Translations under genes and position numbers: made by a program | Notes under the pieces: model-generated | Databases searched by the model: none | What the model was told of the DNA's origin: nothing | The model's input: only the letters and a program-made list of their open reading frames with translations | In this document: positions 46,367 to 55,121 of the stretch, in pieces | Layout: each line of letters starts with the position of its first letter | How positions within the stretch are numbered: position 1 is the stretch's first letter | Source: Photobacterium aphoticum | GTDB lineage: Bacteria > Pseudomonadota > Gammaproteobacteria > Enterobacterales > Vibrionaceae | Reading direction: 5' to 3' | Length of the DNA: 64,000 nucleotides | Assembly (NCBI RefSeq): GCF_001029435.1 | Contig: NZ_LDOV01000009.1 | Span: 1 to 64,000 of the forward strand

Positions 46367-46957
46367 TTAAGCCATCCGCGTTTGTAGCCAGCTGCGTGAG
46401 AATTTGAGATCTTTTTCAATCAGGCTGGCACTGCATTCCAGCAGTTCACTGATTTCCTGATTTTGCATGCCCATCAGATACTTGAGTTTGAGCGCATTGG
46501 ACTGACGCGGGTAGCGAACACTGAAGCTGTCGAGGGCTTTATCGATGGTGATCAGCTGCTCGAAGCGGTTTTCTCGCTCATTCGTGTCTGGTGCGCCTGC
46601 AATGGTCGTGAGTTGCTGGCGTTTTTGCGCTTGTAGTGTGCGTGCATTATCGATCAGGATTTGGCGCATCACTTTGGCGGCCATCAGAAAAAACGTGCGC
46701 TTGTTTTCGATGTCAGCCAGTTCGCTGTTCGACATTTTGATATAAGCGTCGTGGATCAATGCCGTGGTGCTGCTGATGCTGTCGGCCAACACGTGATTGT
46801 CGATGCCGTACTTTTCAGCGTTGCGGGCGCGCTCTTGTTGGGCAATTTTACGCAGTTGCAGGTAGGCGAACTGGTAAAGCTGGCTTTCTGCCTGTTTATC
46901 TCCGGTTTGCCATTGCTGGATAATTTGCGTCAGCGGTTGAGATGACGATCCTTGCAT
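46367..46957 (-). CDS. ECF sigma factor, ECF43/TIGR02999 type (EcfP-like)
   Basis: The 196-residue sigma factor has region 2 (about 25-95) and region 4 (about 140-196, YLMGMQNQEISELLECSASLI). The start is supported by AGGAG 7 bases upstream. In region 2.2, where most ECF factors have the acidic DAED before an LVQE-like motif, this protein has S-T-T-A (residues 63-66) before LIHDAY. In the ECF43 member EcfP of V. parahaemolyticus a threonine at about this place must be phosphorylated by the kinase PknT for RNA polymerase binding. Thr64 or Thr65 would be the matching site here. The kinase gene lies two genes upstream in the same operon. Confidence 0.88.
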   Translation of the reverse strand: MQGSSSQPLTQIIQQWQTGDKQAESQLYQFAYLQLRKIAQQERARNAEKYGIDNHVLADSISSTTALIHDAYIKMSNSELADIENKRTFFLMAAKVMRQILIDNARTLQAQKRQQLTTIAGAPDTNERENRFEQLITIDKALDSFSVRYPRQSNALKLKYLMGMQNQEISELLECSASLIEKDLKFSRSWLQTRMA

Positions 46958-47003
46958 GTTGAGCTCCTGATGGTGTGGACCATGTATTGAATGAAAGGGC
47001 GCG

Positions 47004-48437
47004 TTAAATTTGTTTTGCTAATTCAGTGATCGTGTTCGTTTGTAAGTTTTCCGAACCATCTGCCAGACGTGTCAGGGTTTGTTCATAACGGTACAGCATG
47101 CCTTGATCCCAGTTTTCACCGGCAGGCAGGTATTCCCATGTTGTCAGTTTTGGTGGCTGGTCTTGTGGATACCAACGCACGGTCACGTTCATCTGTCCGA
47201 GTTTGGCTTTTTGTTCCTTGGCATTGAGCCACCACATGTCGCCGTAGTCAGCGGTGACATTTTGCGCGTAAGCCTGGCGATCATCGGGGCAGGTTTCGGT
47301 GTCTTTCGGGCCTTGCCAGACGCGATCTTTTTCTACCAGCAAACAGGTATCGTGAATATCGGTACCTTTAAACGTGGTGGCTTTCCAGATCCCCTCATAA
47401 TCGATCTGATGGCCTTTTTCCTGCGGATAGGTAAACCACATCATCTCTGACTGATTTTCGTGGCGGATATGCGGCAGCGGGCCGAGGCCTTGCACTTTTT
47501 CCATGAATAACTGGGTGGTTGGGTCAAAATTCAGCGCAAGAGTACGGTATTTCCAGTCTCCCTCATCATCATAATTGTCGACGAGAAAACCATTCAAATC
47601 GTTGCGGGTGCAGCCTTTTATCCCGCAACCCACCAGGCCTTGGAGATCGGAAAAGTTGCCAATGGGCTCTTTGATGATGTTGGCTAACGCCCCTTCAGGG
47701 TCGAGGTAGCAGCCATGGTACCGATCACCGATGCTCGGATACTGCACAATATCAGATGGGGTGATCATGTAGTGCATTTCACCGATTGGGGTGTTATAGC
47801 GAGGTCGGTGAATGTAGCGCAAATCTAAAATGCAGTAGTGGCCATCGTTATCCCGCTTTTTGATCTGAATATTGGTCAAGCGGCGGTTCAGTGGCGAGTA
47901 AATCACGTCATCAGAGGTAAAGTGTTGTTTAATAAATTGTTCACTCTGATTGAGGTGAGCCACGGCTTTTTCAACCGACACCAACTCCACATCCAACTTG
48001 TCTTTCAGGCTATCAAGCAGGTTTAAATCCAACGTGCGCAATTGCTCCTGAAACGCCGGATCTGCCAGCATTTCACCCATCAACTCGATTTCCGTTTGAT
48101 CTTCCGGGGTTTCGTCCAGCGACAACAACAAGCGAGTCATGTTGATACTGCGACTTGGCATGGTGGTTGACAGGGTCGGGGTGATCACCGTTTGCCCAGA
48201 CAGCTTAGTGAGTAAGTAAGCACTATTGTCTTTACCTAAGTAAAAGCTGACCACATCACCAGGGTGATAGTTAAACGCCCCTTTTTGCGTGTAGCCGGTC
48301 AGGTTAGAGCTGGTCTCGTAATACAAGCCCGTGACGGGGGAATCAATGAAGTACCCGATCTGTGGTTGCGGCGCTTTCGCCAGCGTGACAGGCGATAGCA
48401 GCGAGAGTGCGAGAAGGGGAAATGGGGTTGGTTTCAT
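47004..48437 (-). CDS. exported protein between kinase and ECF sigma genes
   Basis: The 477-residue precursor has a signal peptide (ALSLLSPVTLAKA) and an N-terminal domain of the kind seen in Vibrio envelope proteins (GYFIDSPVTGLYYETSSN, then FNYHPGDVVSFYLGK). A helical middle follows. The C-terminal part (about 345-440) has C-LLVEKDRVWQG then TCP, matching the Cys/Cys-Pro module of the two cadherin-like proteins nearby. The gene starts 6 bases after the kinase stop. It may be the sensory or substrate protein of the system; this is inference. Confidence 0.78.
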   Translation of the reverse strand: MKPTPFPLLALSLLSPVTLAKAPQPQIGYFIDSPVTGLYYETSSNLTGYTQKGAFNYHPGDVVSFYLGKDNSAYLLTKLSGQTVITPTLSTTMPSRSINMTRLLLSLDETPEDQTEIELMGEMLADPAFQEQLRTLDLNLLDSLKDKLDVELVSVEKAVAHLNQSEQFIKQHFTSDDVIYSPLNRRLTNIQIKKRDNDGHYCILDLRYIHRPRYNTPIGEMHYMITPSDIVQYPSIGDRYHGCYLDPEGALANIIKEPIGNFSDLQGLVGCGIKGCTRNDLNGFLVDNYDDEGDWKYRTLALNFDPTTQLFMEKVQGLGPLPHIRHENQSEMMWFTYPQEKGHQIDYEGIWKATTFKGTDIHDTCLLVEKDRVWQGPKDTETCPDDRQAYAQNVTADYGDMWWLNAKEQKAKLGQMNVTVRWYPQDQPPKLTTWEYLPAGENWDQGMLYRYEQTLTRLADGSENLQTNTITELAKQI

Positions 48438-48443
48438 GCCGGG

Positions 48444-49853
48444 TTATACCTGTTTGCTGATGCGGTTGCTGTTCGTTGGGTGACAAATGGCTTTGTTGAT
48501 GATGGGACTCAGGTTTACAGAGTGAGCCTTTGGTGTGGTGCACTGCATGTCATCCATCTTGGGTTTTGACAAGTTAGGTTTATTCGGCGCAGGCGTCATC
48601 ATGATCATCAACAAGCGTTGTTTGACCGATTTAGGCAGATCCGGGTTGGATAAAATACGGCGTCGCGACAGATCCAACATGGCACCCACCGACATCAGGG
48701 CGTTTTCGCTGCCACGGGCATGGAACATCATGCTGGTTACCTCAAACATCATGTTTTCAGCCACCAGTTTTTCTTCGGTCAAACGGTGGTTTTGTACCAT
48801 CAACACCGAAGAGAACGCCACGGCACAGACAACGAGTAATGCGACCATGGCGGCTGGCAATGGTCGACGTTGGATCAGTTTTTGCGTGCAATACAGGGGC
48901 AAATGTTGCTTCAGTGAAATCGGCCGGTAGAGCTGTATGTGTTCAATATCCTGACGTAATTCCGTGGCACTGGCATAGCGATCCTGCGGATCATGGGCAG
49001 TGGCTTTTTCTATTACCACTTGAATATCACCGTGAGCCTGTGGAAACAGCATGGCCAGAATTTTCCCTAACGAGAAAATGTCACTTTGTTGGGTTAAAAA
49101 TTGTCCGGCCTGATGTTCAGGGCTGGCATACTGCTCACTAAACGCAATGAGTTCACCGGCATTCACATCATTTTTGCGATGACGTGTTTGGGTCAGGTTA
49201 AAGTCCAGCAACTTGGGCTGAAAATCACGATCGACCAGGATATTTTCCGGCTTGACATCTGCATGCAGGATCTGGTTTTGGTGTGCGTGCTCAATCGCAT
49301 GGCAAATTCGCTTAAACAGTGTCAGTTTACCTTGGGTATCAGGCTTGTGTTCATGGACAAAACGGTCGAGGGTTTTCCCTTCCACCTTTTCCATCACAAT
49401 GTAAACGCACTCTTCATATTCCCCGCCATCAAAGACTTTAGCGATACACGGATGATTAAGGCGAGCCAGTAATTGCGCTTCTGTAAACAGCGCACGTTTA
49501 CCCAAAATTTGGATCAACGTGGGCTGGATGAATTTAATCGCCAGCTGCTGTTCAAAGGTTTCATCGGCACGGTGTGCGGCATACACGACCCCCATGCCAC
49601 CACGGCCCAGTTCGTGCGTCAGTTGATATTTATCAATGGTACGGCCGCTGAAATCTCGATCCGCCTCCACCAGTTGATCAACGTGAAAACCTAATAGCTG
49701 GGTGAGCTGAGAATCGCTTTGTAACAGAGGGAGCAGCTGTTGGTAGAGTGCCGGCTGGGTATGTGCGAGATCCTGTAAAAAGGAATGTTTTGCCTCTTCA
49801 CTGAGATCCAGTAAATCGTAATACACCTGTGTAACGGTTGAGCTGTCTTCCAC
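48444..49853 (-). CDS. membrane Ser/Thr protein kinase (PknT-like) with DFN in place of DFG
   Basis: The kinase domain has glycine loop GRGGMGVVY, catalytic lysine in LAIKF, catalytic loop HADVKPENIL and the YASPEH P+1 region. The metal-binding motif reads DFN instead of DFG; the Asp is kept. A membrane segment (AAMVALLVVCAVAFSSVLMV) follows the kinase domain, then about 110 residues that would be periplasmic. The start is uncertain. The GTG at 49853 (VEDSSTVTQVYYDLL) begins the conserved part. The frame is open to an ATG at 50150, but the 99 extra residues look non-coding and there is no ATG between. It is the first gene of the operon containing the ECF factor. Confidence 0.85.
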   Translation of the reverse strand: MEDSSTVTQVYYDLLDLSEEAKHSFLQDLAHTQPALYQQLLPLLQSDSQLTQLLGFHVDQLVEADRDFSGRTIDKYQLTHELGRGGMGVVYAAHRADETFEQQLAIKFIQPTLIQILGKRALFTEAQLLARLNHPCIAKVFDGGEYEECVYIVMEKVEGKTLDRFVHEHKPDTQGKLTLFKRICHAIEHAHQNQILHADVKPENILVDRDFQPKLLDFNLTQTRHRKNDVNAGELIAFSEQYASPEHQAGQFLTQQSDIFSLGKILAMLFPQAHGDIQVVIEKATAHDPQDRYASATELRQDIEHIQLYRPISLKQHLPLYCTQKLIQRRPLPAAMVALLVVCAVAFSSVLMVQNHRLTEEKLVAENMMFEVTSMMFHARGSENALMSVGAMLDLSRRRILSNPDLPKSVKQRLLMIMMTPAPNKPNLSKPKMDDMQCTTPKAHSVNLSPIINKAICHPTNSNRISKQV

Positions 49854-50321
49854 GAATAAATACTTACTGCTGCACTGAATGGTTGTCGGTATTTTTTGTG
49901 ATACCGGTCGCAAAATATTGCTAGTGCGAATATTGTATTGCAAGTCACCAGCATTGCCAATGGTTTGCTTTGTAAGTAAATTTTTTGTATGCAAACGGTT
50001 TTTTATCCGTCTGTGATGTGGCGGGGGTGTTATTCCTTTTGGGTATTCACTGGTTATTTTTGCAACACATTTTGTTGGATAAAGTAGACAAGGGAGGGCG
50101 ATGAAGAGGCGAAGAAAAAAGCACCGTGTCTTTTTTTGTTGATGATGCAATTTTCTGTTGACTCCTTTTTGTTAAGTCATTAGTATCCGCGCCCAGCAAA
50201 CGATTGCTCGCGACGGGATACCTGTTGTTATTGAGCATTCCCCTCTGCTAGGTCAGCTGATCCCGGTCAGTTGTCTTTCTGTTTTTATAAAAGAGAGAGA
50301 CAATTTTTTTGGGATATTGGC
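49854..50321. promoter_or_regulatory. divergent upstream region of kinase operon and NRAMP-like gene
   Basis: If the kinase starts at 49853, about 470 bases separate it from the transporter gene and hold promoters for both. I cannot pick out a sigma-70 or ECF-type promoter with confidence. Runs of T occur near 50120 and 50304. Confidence 0.35.
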
Positions 50322-51560
50322 ATGACCGTTAGCACCTCTACTTGCAGCGCAACCCGCGCAGATCTATCACAGCCAGCTTCTTGGCAGAATAAAGCGATTC
50401 TTAGTGTTGCCTTTTTGATGGCCACCACGTCTGTGGGTCCGGGCTTTCTGACGCAAACGGCTGTTTTTACCAATATCTATAAGATGGACATGGCCTTCCC
50501 TGTGTTCGCCTCTATGTTTATCACCTTCGGTATCGTGATGAACTTGTGGCGCATCGTCGGTGTATCTGGCCTGCGTATTCAGGATATCGCCAACAAAATC
50601 GCCCCGGGAATGGGTTACTTCATCGGTGTTCTGCTGGCACTGGGCGCGGTCGCCTTTAACTTTGGTAACGTGAGTGGCTCTGCACTGGGTATCAATGTGC
50701 TCACCGGCGTGGATACCACGTGGGGCGCGCTATTTACCGGTGCGATTGGCTGCTTGCTGTTTGTGGTACATAACGCCTCGAAGCGCATGGATCAGATGGC
50801 ACGCTACCTGGGCCTGTTCATGATTGTACTGATTGCTTATGTGGCCATGACCAGCTTGCCACCGATGGGTGAGACCATGGTCGCAGCAGTGATGCCTACC
50901 GATATGGGGAGTCTGCTACTGCCGACGTTGACCATTGTGGGTGGTGCCGTGGGCGGTTACTACACCGGTGCCCAGCGCTTGGTGGACATTGGTCTGCAGG
51001 GTGAAGAGGACGTGGGCGCCATCAAGAAAGCGGCATGGGCGGGTATCTCTATCGCGGTGGTGATCCGTATCCTGCTGTTCTTGGCGGTATTCGGTGTGAT
51101 TGCAGCGGGTGCAGTGCTTGATGGTGCAAACCCAGCGGCCGATGCGTTCCGTCACGGTGCGGGCGAGGTAGGTTACTTCATCTTTGGCCTGGTGCTGTTT
51201 GTTGCCTCTATCACCTCGGTAGTCGGTAACTCTTATATGGCGATTTCGCTGATTAAGACCCTGTTTCCAGTCGTTGCGCGTAACGAGAAAGCATGGTGTG
51301 TGGGCTTCATCGTCGTGACCAGCCTTGGCACGGTATTTATGAACATGCCACTGCTACTGTTGATGTTAGCGGGCCTGGTGAACAGCATCATCCTACCGAT
51401 TGTACTGGGTACAGTATTGGCTGCGACACGTCGTAAAGACATCGTCGGTGACTACAAACATCCTGTTTACCTGTCAGCAATGGGCGCATTGATTGTGGTG
51501 ATTATGGCTGCGGCAAGCTTTAGCAACATCGGTAACTTCGTGAGCAAGTTCATCGGCTAA
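50322..51560 (+). CDS. NRAMP-related divalent metal transporter
   Basis: The 412-residue inner-membrane protein has about 11 hydrophobic segments and NRAMP-family layout. The first helix has VGPGFLTQTA where classical Mn/Fe transporters have DPGN, as in NRAMP-related proteins with altered ion choice (magnesium or unknown). The ATG at 50322 has GGGA about 8 bases upstream; an ATG at 50271 adds 17 residues without clear support. The substrate is uncertain. Confidence 0.8.
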   Translation: MTVSTSTCSATRADLSQPASWQNKAILSVAFLMATTSVGPGFLTQTAVFTNIYKMDMAFPVFASMFITFGIVMNLWRIVGVSGLRIQDIANKIAPGMGYFIGVLLALGAVAFNFGNVSGSALGINVLTGVDTTWGALFTGAIGCLLFVVHNASKRMDQMARYLGLFMIVLIAYVAMTSLPPMGETMVAAVMPTDMGSLLLPTLTIVGGAVGGYYTGAQRLVDIGLQGEEDVGAIKKAAWAGISIAVVIRILLFLAVFGVIAAGAVLDGANPAADAFRHGAGEVGYFIFGLVLFVASITSVVGNSYMAISLIKTLFPVVARNEKAWCVGFIVVTSLGTVFMNMPLLLLMLAGLVNSIILPIVLGTVLAATRRKDIVGDYKHPVYLSAMGALIVVIMAAASFSNIGNFVSKFIG

Positions 51561-51616
51561 TTGCCATCATCAGTCCTCAATGTGCAAACACATATCAGGA
51601 CAAGACATCCTCATTG

Positions 51617-51646
51617 AAAAAGCCGTCACATCATGTGGCGGCTTTT
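51617..51646. terminator. bidirectional intrinsic terminator
   Basis: AAAAGCCGTCACA pairs with TGTGGCGGCTTTT with one internal mismatch or G-T pair. T-runs follow on both strands, so it serves the transporter gene and the convergent LysR gene. Confidence 0.88.
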
Positions 51647-51705
51647 TTGTTATTGGATGTTATCGCGACGTTTTTAATGCACAGACGGTGTGCTGAAAAA
51701 CGACA

Positions 51706-52683
51706 TTAAGGATGAGCCGGCATTGCGGCGTACGAGGAGAGTGGGGCGGCGGGTACCACTTTCATTCGGTTTGGTCCGCTGTGTGTGTTGCAATGGCTGC
51801 TGATGTATTGGCGCAATTCTGTCATGAAGACGGCAAAGCGCTCCGGTGTATATTGACGAGATCGGTACACGGCATAGAGTTCTCCCCATTGGTAATACTC
51901 ACAGTTAAACACGTCAACAAGTTCCCCTTTTTCCAGCAAGTGGTTGATCTGATCCAGTGGGATCAGGGCGATACCCATGCCGGCCAATGCTAGATTGGTC
52001 GCGATATCCACAGAATCCGTTGAAATCGTGCCGCTCACATCGACCACACCTTCTGTCTCTTTGCTTTCCCACTTCCAACTTAACTCCTGATTCGGGCAAT
52101 TGGTATTGGTAATGCATTGGTGTTGAGAGAGTTCTTGTGGGTGACGCGGCAGGCCGTGCTGCGCGATATATTGCGGTGAGGCGCAAAAGACACGACGGTA
52201 CTTGGCCAGTGGTTTGGCGACCAATGACTGATCACAAGGCAGAAAGGGGGCGATCATGATGTCGCAATCGGCCATTTCACGCAGATTGGTCGGGTGCAAG
52301 GTGGTCAGGTGCAGGCGAATGTGCGGGTGCTTGGCACAAAATTCCCGGAAAAAGGTTTGGCTCAGCCAGCGTGCCATCGGGTGTAACAGCCCCAGTTTAA
52401 TGTCACCGCGCAGATAATCCTGATCGTCATGCAGGCTGTCGAGGGTGTTATCCCATTCCTGCAAAATACGTTGGCAAGACTCCAGAAACACCCGGCCTTG
52501 TGGCGTCAGGTGGATCTGATTGCCGCCTCGGTGGAACAGGCGCAGTTGCGTGGTTTGCTCCAGCTGGTGGATTTTGCGACTCAGCGTCGACTGGTTGATA
52601 TTCAGGTAGTTGGCGGTTTCAGTGAAATTCAGTTTCTGTGCCAGCAGGCAGAACATCCGTAGTGTATCGATTGGAAAGGCCAT
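51706..52683 (-). CDS. LysR-family regulator divergent from the redox cluster
   Basis: The protein has the LysR HTH near its start (MFCLLAQKLNFTETANYLNI, then QSTLSRKIHQLEQ) and a full effector-binding domain. I prefer the ATG at 52683 because homologues begin a few residues before the HTH; an ATG at 52746 would add 21 residues of unlikely sequence. The gene is divergent from the porin at 52963, the classic position for control of that cluster. Confidence 0.87.
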   Translation of the reverse strand: MAFPIDTLRMFCLLAQKLNFTETANYLNINQSTLSRKIHQLEQTTQLRLFHRGGNQIHLTPQGRVFLESCQRILQEWDNTLDSLHDDQDYLRGDIKLGLLHPMARWLSQTFFREFCAKHPHIRLHLTTLHPTNLREMADCDIMIAPFLPCDQSLVAKPLAKYRRVFCASPQYIAQHGLPRHPQELSQHQCITNTNCPNQELSWKWESKETEGVVDVSGTISTDSVDIATNLALAGMGIALIPLDQINHLLEKGELVDVFNCEYYQWGELYAVYRSRQYTPERFAVFMTELRQYISSHCNTHSGPNRMKVVPAAPLSSYAAMPAHP

Positions 52684-52962
52684 GTGTGTCTGTATCAGTA
52701 TGTCGTTAACCGCCGACATTTTATCAGTATGGGGCAAGCGAGGCATGCTTTATACCAATATTGAATGGAGTGCATATTGGTCAGCACTTTCTTGAATATC
52801 CATTTAATATGTTGATTTATTGAGTTTTTATAAATTATGAATGCGTTTTTTTGCCGGTATGCATGTTCTGCATGACGGTGATGCCGTTCCGCTGGTTCTC
52901 CCTTGCGAATGCTATTCATATACTCGCCACCGTGAAAAACTATTTAAAGTTGTGGCAAAGAT

Positions 52963-53955
52963 ATGAATAAAAATAAACACCTTTCTCTTGTGTTGGCATT
53001 GCTGCCAGCCCCCCTTTTTGCACAGACGCCGCCTGCCGATAGCATTACTGTCCCGATGCCGACGGTTTACGGAGATATTCGCGCCCAAGCCGCATGGCAT
53101 CAGGATAAGGATTACACCACCGATATTTATCAGGCGACGGTCGGTGCGATCGGCAATCTGGGGTATCAGGATCTGAAAGTACGCTATCAGCTCGAAGCGG
53201 AGTATTCGGAATCAGAACATTCAGCAGACAAAGATAACGATCTGATCGTGCGTGAAGCCAACATCATCACCATGTTGCCGCCGTGGGGGGGCTTATACAT
53301 CGGTTCGGGGACCACAGGAACCTGGGCGGATCTGTATAGCAAGGTGGATATCTTTGAAAGTAACAACATGGAACGCCACAGCGACAACCTGCTGTTCGGT
53401 GGTAAGCGTTATGCCACTAACCAGTTGGCCTACATGACGCCATGGTGGGGCGGTTTTCAATTCAAAGTGGCCGTTGTGAGCCCGAATGACAGCAATAACA
53501 ACGATGCCGACATCATTGGTTTGCGTGCGCTGTATAAGCAGGACAATTTCAGTTTAGTCGTTAACCATTCCTGGACAGACAAAGTCATGCTACCGGCCGG
53601 TACTGAGCAAGATAGCCAGCGCACCTTGATTGCCATCAGCTATCAGTGGGCTGATCTGTACTTGGGGGCAGTGGCGGAGCTGGATTACGACGCACCTTAC
53701 GGTGAGCGCCAAGTGTATGGCGTGTCAGCAAAATATACCTACGGTAACACCGCTTTCAGCTTGGGTGCGCAATACGCGGACTGGAACAATGCGGCAGTGG
53801 AAAACGAAGTGCTGGGGCTGGCTAACGTGCGCCATGACCTGAATAAGCATCTTGCCGTGTTTGCTGAAGGTGCGTTGTACAGCAAAGACAAACCAACCGT
53901 GACCCAAGGCGCCAAAAGCGACAACGTTAACCTGGGTTTGATCGTCTCTTTCTAA
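52963..53955 (+). CDS. Gram-negative porin (OmpU-like family)
   Basis: The 330-residue precursor has a signal peptide (cleavage near PLFAQ), a 16-strand porin length, repeated Tyr-rich strands and the C-terminal aromatic residue of NLGLIVSF. It is the first gene of the redox cluster, perhaps providing entry for an anion or metal substrate. The ATG has a weak AAAGA about 5 bases upstream. Confidence 0.87.
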   Translation: MNKNKHLSLVLALLPAPLFAQTPPADSITVPMPTVYGDIRAQAAWHQDKDYTTDIYQATVGAIGNLGYQDLKVRYQLEAEYSESEHSADKDNDLIVREANIITMLPPWGGLYIGSGTTGTWADLYSKVDIFESNNMERHSDNLLFGGKRYATNQLAYMTPWWGGFQFKVAVVSPNDSNNNDADIIGLRALYKQDNFSLVVNHSWTDKVMLPAGTEQDSQRTLIAISYQWADLYLGAVAELDYDAPYGERQVYGVSAKYTYGNTAFSLGAQYADWNNAAVENEVLGLANVRHDLNKHLAVFAEGALYSKDKPTVTQGAKSDNVNLGLIVSF

Positions 53956-54012
53956 CGGTGGCGTCTTGCTCATTATTCGCGCTATTACCCTCATCCTTTA
54001 AGGAGCCCAACC

Positions 54013-54498
54013 ATGAAACGCTTGCTTTGCTCGGCCTTACTTGGCCTGAGTGGGCTGTCGGCCCAGGCAGCGGTGACGGTCACCGACTGTGTGATCCGAG
54101 AGCCTGCCCCTGGGACGGATAAAACCGGCCTGTACTTTACTGTGAACTATCAACCAGACGCTGAAACGGCATCACTACGACTGCCGGCCCCTGAAGCCCT
54201 CTATGGCGCAGCCGTACCGGCCTTGACCAGTTACACCGAACTGCATGACATGACCCATGTGGATGGCGTGATGACCATGACGCGTATTCCTCAAGTGCAG
54301 GTGAAACCTAACACCAGTTTGTCTCTCACGCCGGGGGGCAAGCACGTGATGTTGTTTAACCTGACCAAAATGCCAAAAGCCGGTGAGCAATATCCGGTGG
54401 AATTGTGGTTAGCGTTTGATCCGAACGCGACCTGTATGGCGGAAGTGAAAACCTCGGCGCAGATCGCCGCAGACAACGCTGGGCAGGTGACGCCATGA
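54013..54498 (+). CDS. periplasmic copper chaperone of the PCu(A)C family
   Basis: The 161-residue precursor has a signal peptide (LSGLSAQAA). The mature protein has the family's copper ligands spread over HDMTHVDGVM and PGGKHVMLFN, in a beta-rich fold. PCu(A)C proteins deliver Cu(I) to periplasmic enzymes, often with SCO1, which is encoded four genes on. AAGGAG precedes the ATG, and the stop overlaps the next start. Confidence 0.88.
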   Translation: MKRLLCSALLGLSGLSAQAAVTVTDCVIREPAPGTDKTGLYFTVNYQPDAETASLRLPAPEALYGAAVPALTSYTELHDMTHVDGVMTMTRIPQVQVKPNTSLSLTPGGKHVMLFNLTKMPKAGEQYPVELWLAFDPNATCMAEVKTSAQIAADNAGQVTP

Positions 54499-55121
54499 AA
54501 AAATTATTAACAGGCATTCGCAGTGTCAAAGGCGCAGTGTTTGCCGCCATTTTGACCATTGGTGGTGGGCTGGGTTTATTAGCCGCGCTACCGGCCAGTG
54601 AAGTGATGCATGCTCTGAGCACCAACGAATTTTGTAGTGGCTGTCACACCATGACACCAATGGCTGAGACCTTTAAGCAAAGTGTGCACGGCGGCAATAA
54701 CTCACAAGGCTTTGTGGCCGACTGTGTGTCTTGTCACTTGCCTGAGTCCAATGTGGTGGAAGAGCTGTGGGTGAAAGGTACCTCGGGTATGCGTCACCTG
54801 TGGGGGGAATATGTGCTGCAGATGGATGCGCTGGACTACGACGCTTTGCACCCGAAACGTACCGAGTATGTGTTTGATTCTGGCTGTGTGAACTGTCACC
54901 GCACCCTGGAAGAGCGAGCGGCTGTTGCGACAGAGACATCGCCGATTTCCGATCAAACCCACCAGTTGGCGTTTGCCCGCAAAGACACGGACAGCAACTG
55001 GCAGTGTTCAAGTTGTCACTACGACATTGCTCACCCAGGGTTAAAGCGTGAAATGCGTCTGCGTGAAGAGTCGGTATTGCGTGATTTGGCGAAGTTCTCA
55101 GGAGTGGAAAACAATGGATAA
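54495..55121 (+). CDS. NapC/NirT-type tetraheme cytochrome c
   Basis: The 208-residue protein has one N-terminal membrane segment (13-31) and four CXXCH sites at 47-51, 77-81, 131-135 and 171-175. That is the layout of quinol-oxidising NapC/NrfH cytochromes that pass electrons to periplasmic partners. It overlaps both neighbours by a few bases, so is translated with them. Confidence 0.92.
   Translation: MKKLLTGIRSVKGAVFAAILTIGGGLGLLAALPASEVMHALSTNEFCSGCHTMTPMAETFKQSVHGGNNSQGFVADCVSCHLPESNVVEELWVKGTSGMRHLWGEYVLQMDALDYDALHPKRTEYVFDSGCVNCHRTLEERAAVATETSPISDQTHQLAFARKDTDSNWQCSSCHYDIAHPGLKREMRLREESVLRDLAKFSGVENNG

Noticed and set aside
49854..50150. N-terminal extension of the sigma-operon kinase
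   Set aside because: The 99 residues look non-coding; the conserved kinase N-terminal part starts at the GTG at 49853. Kept only as an alternative.
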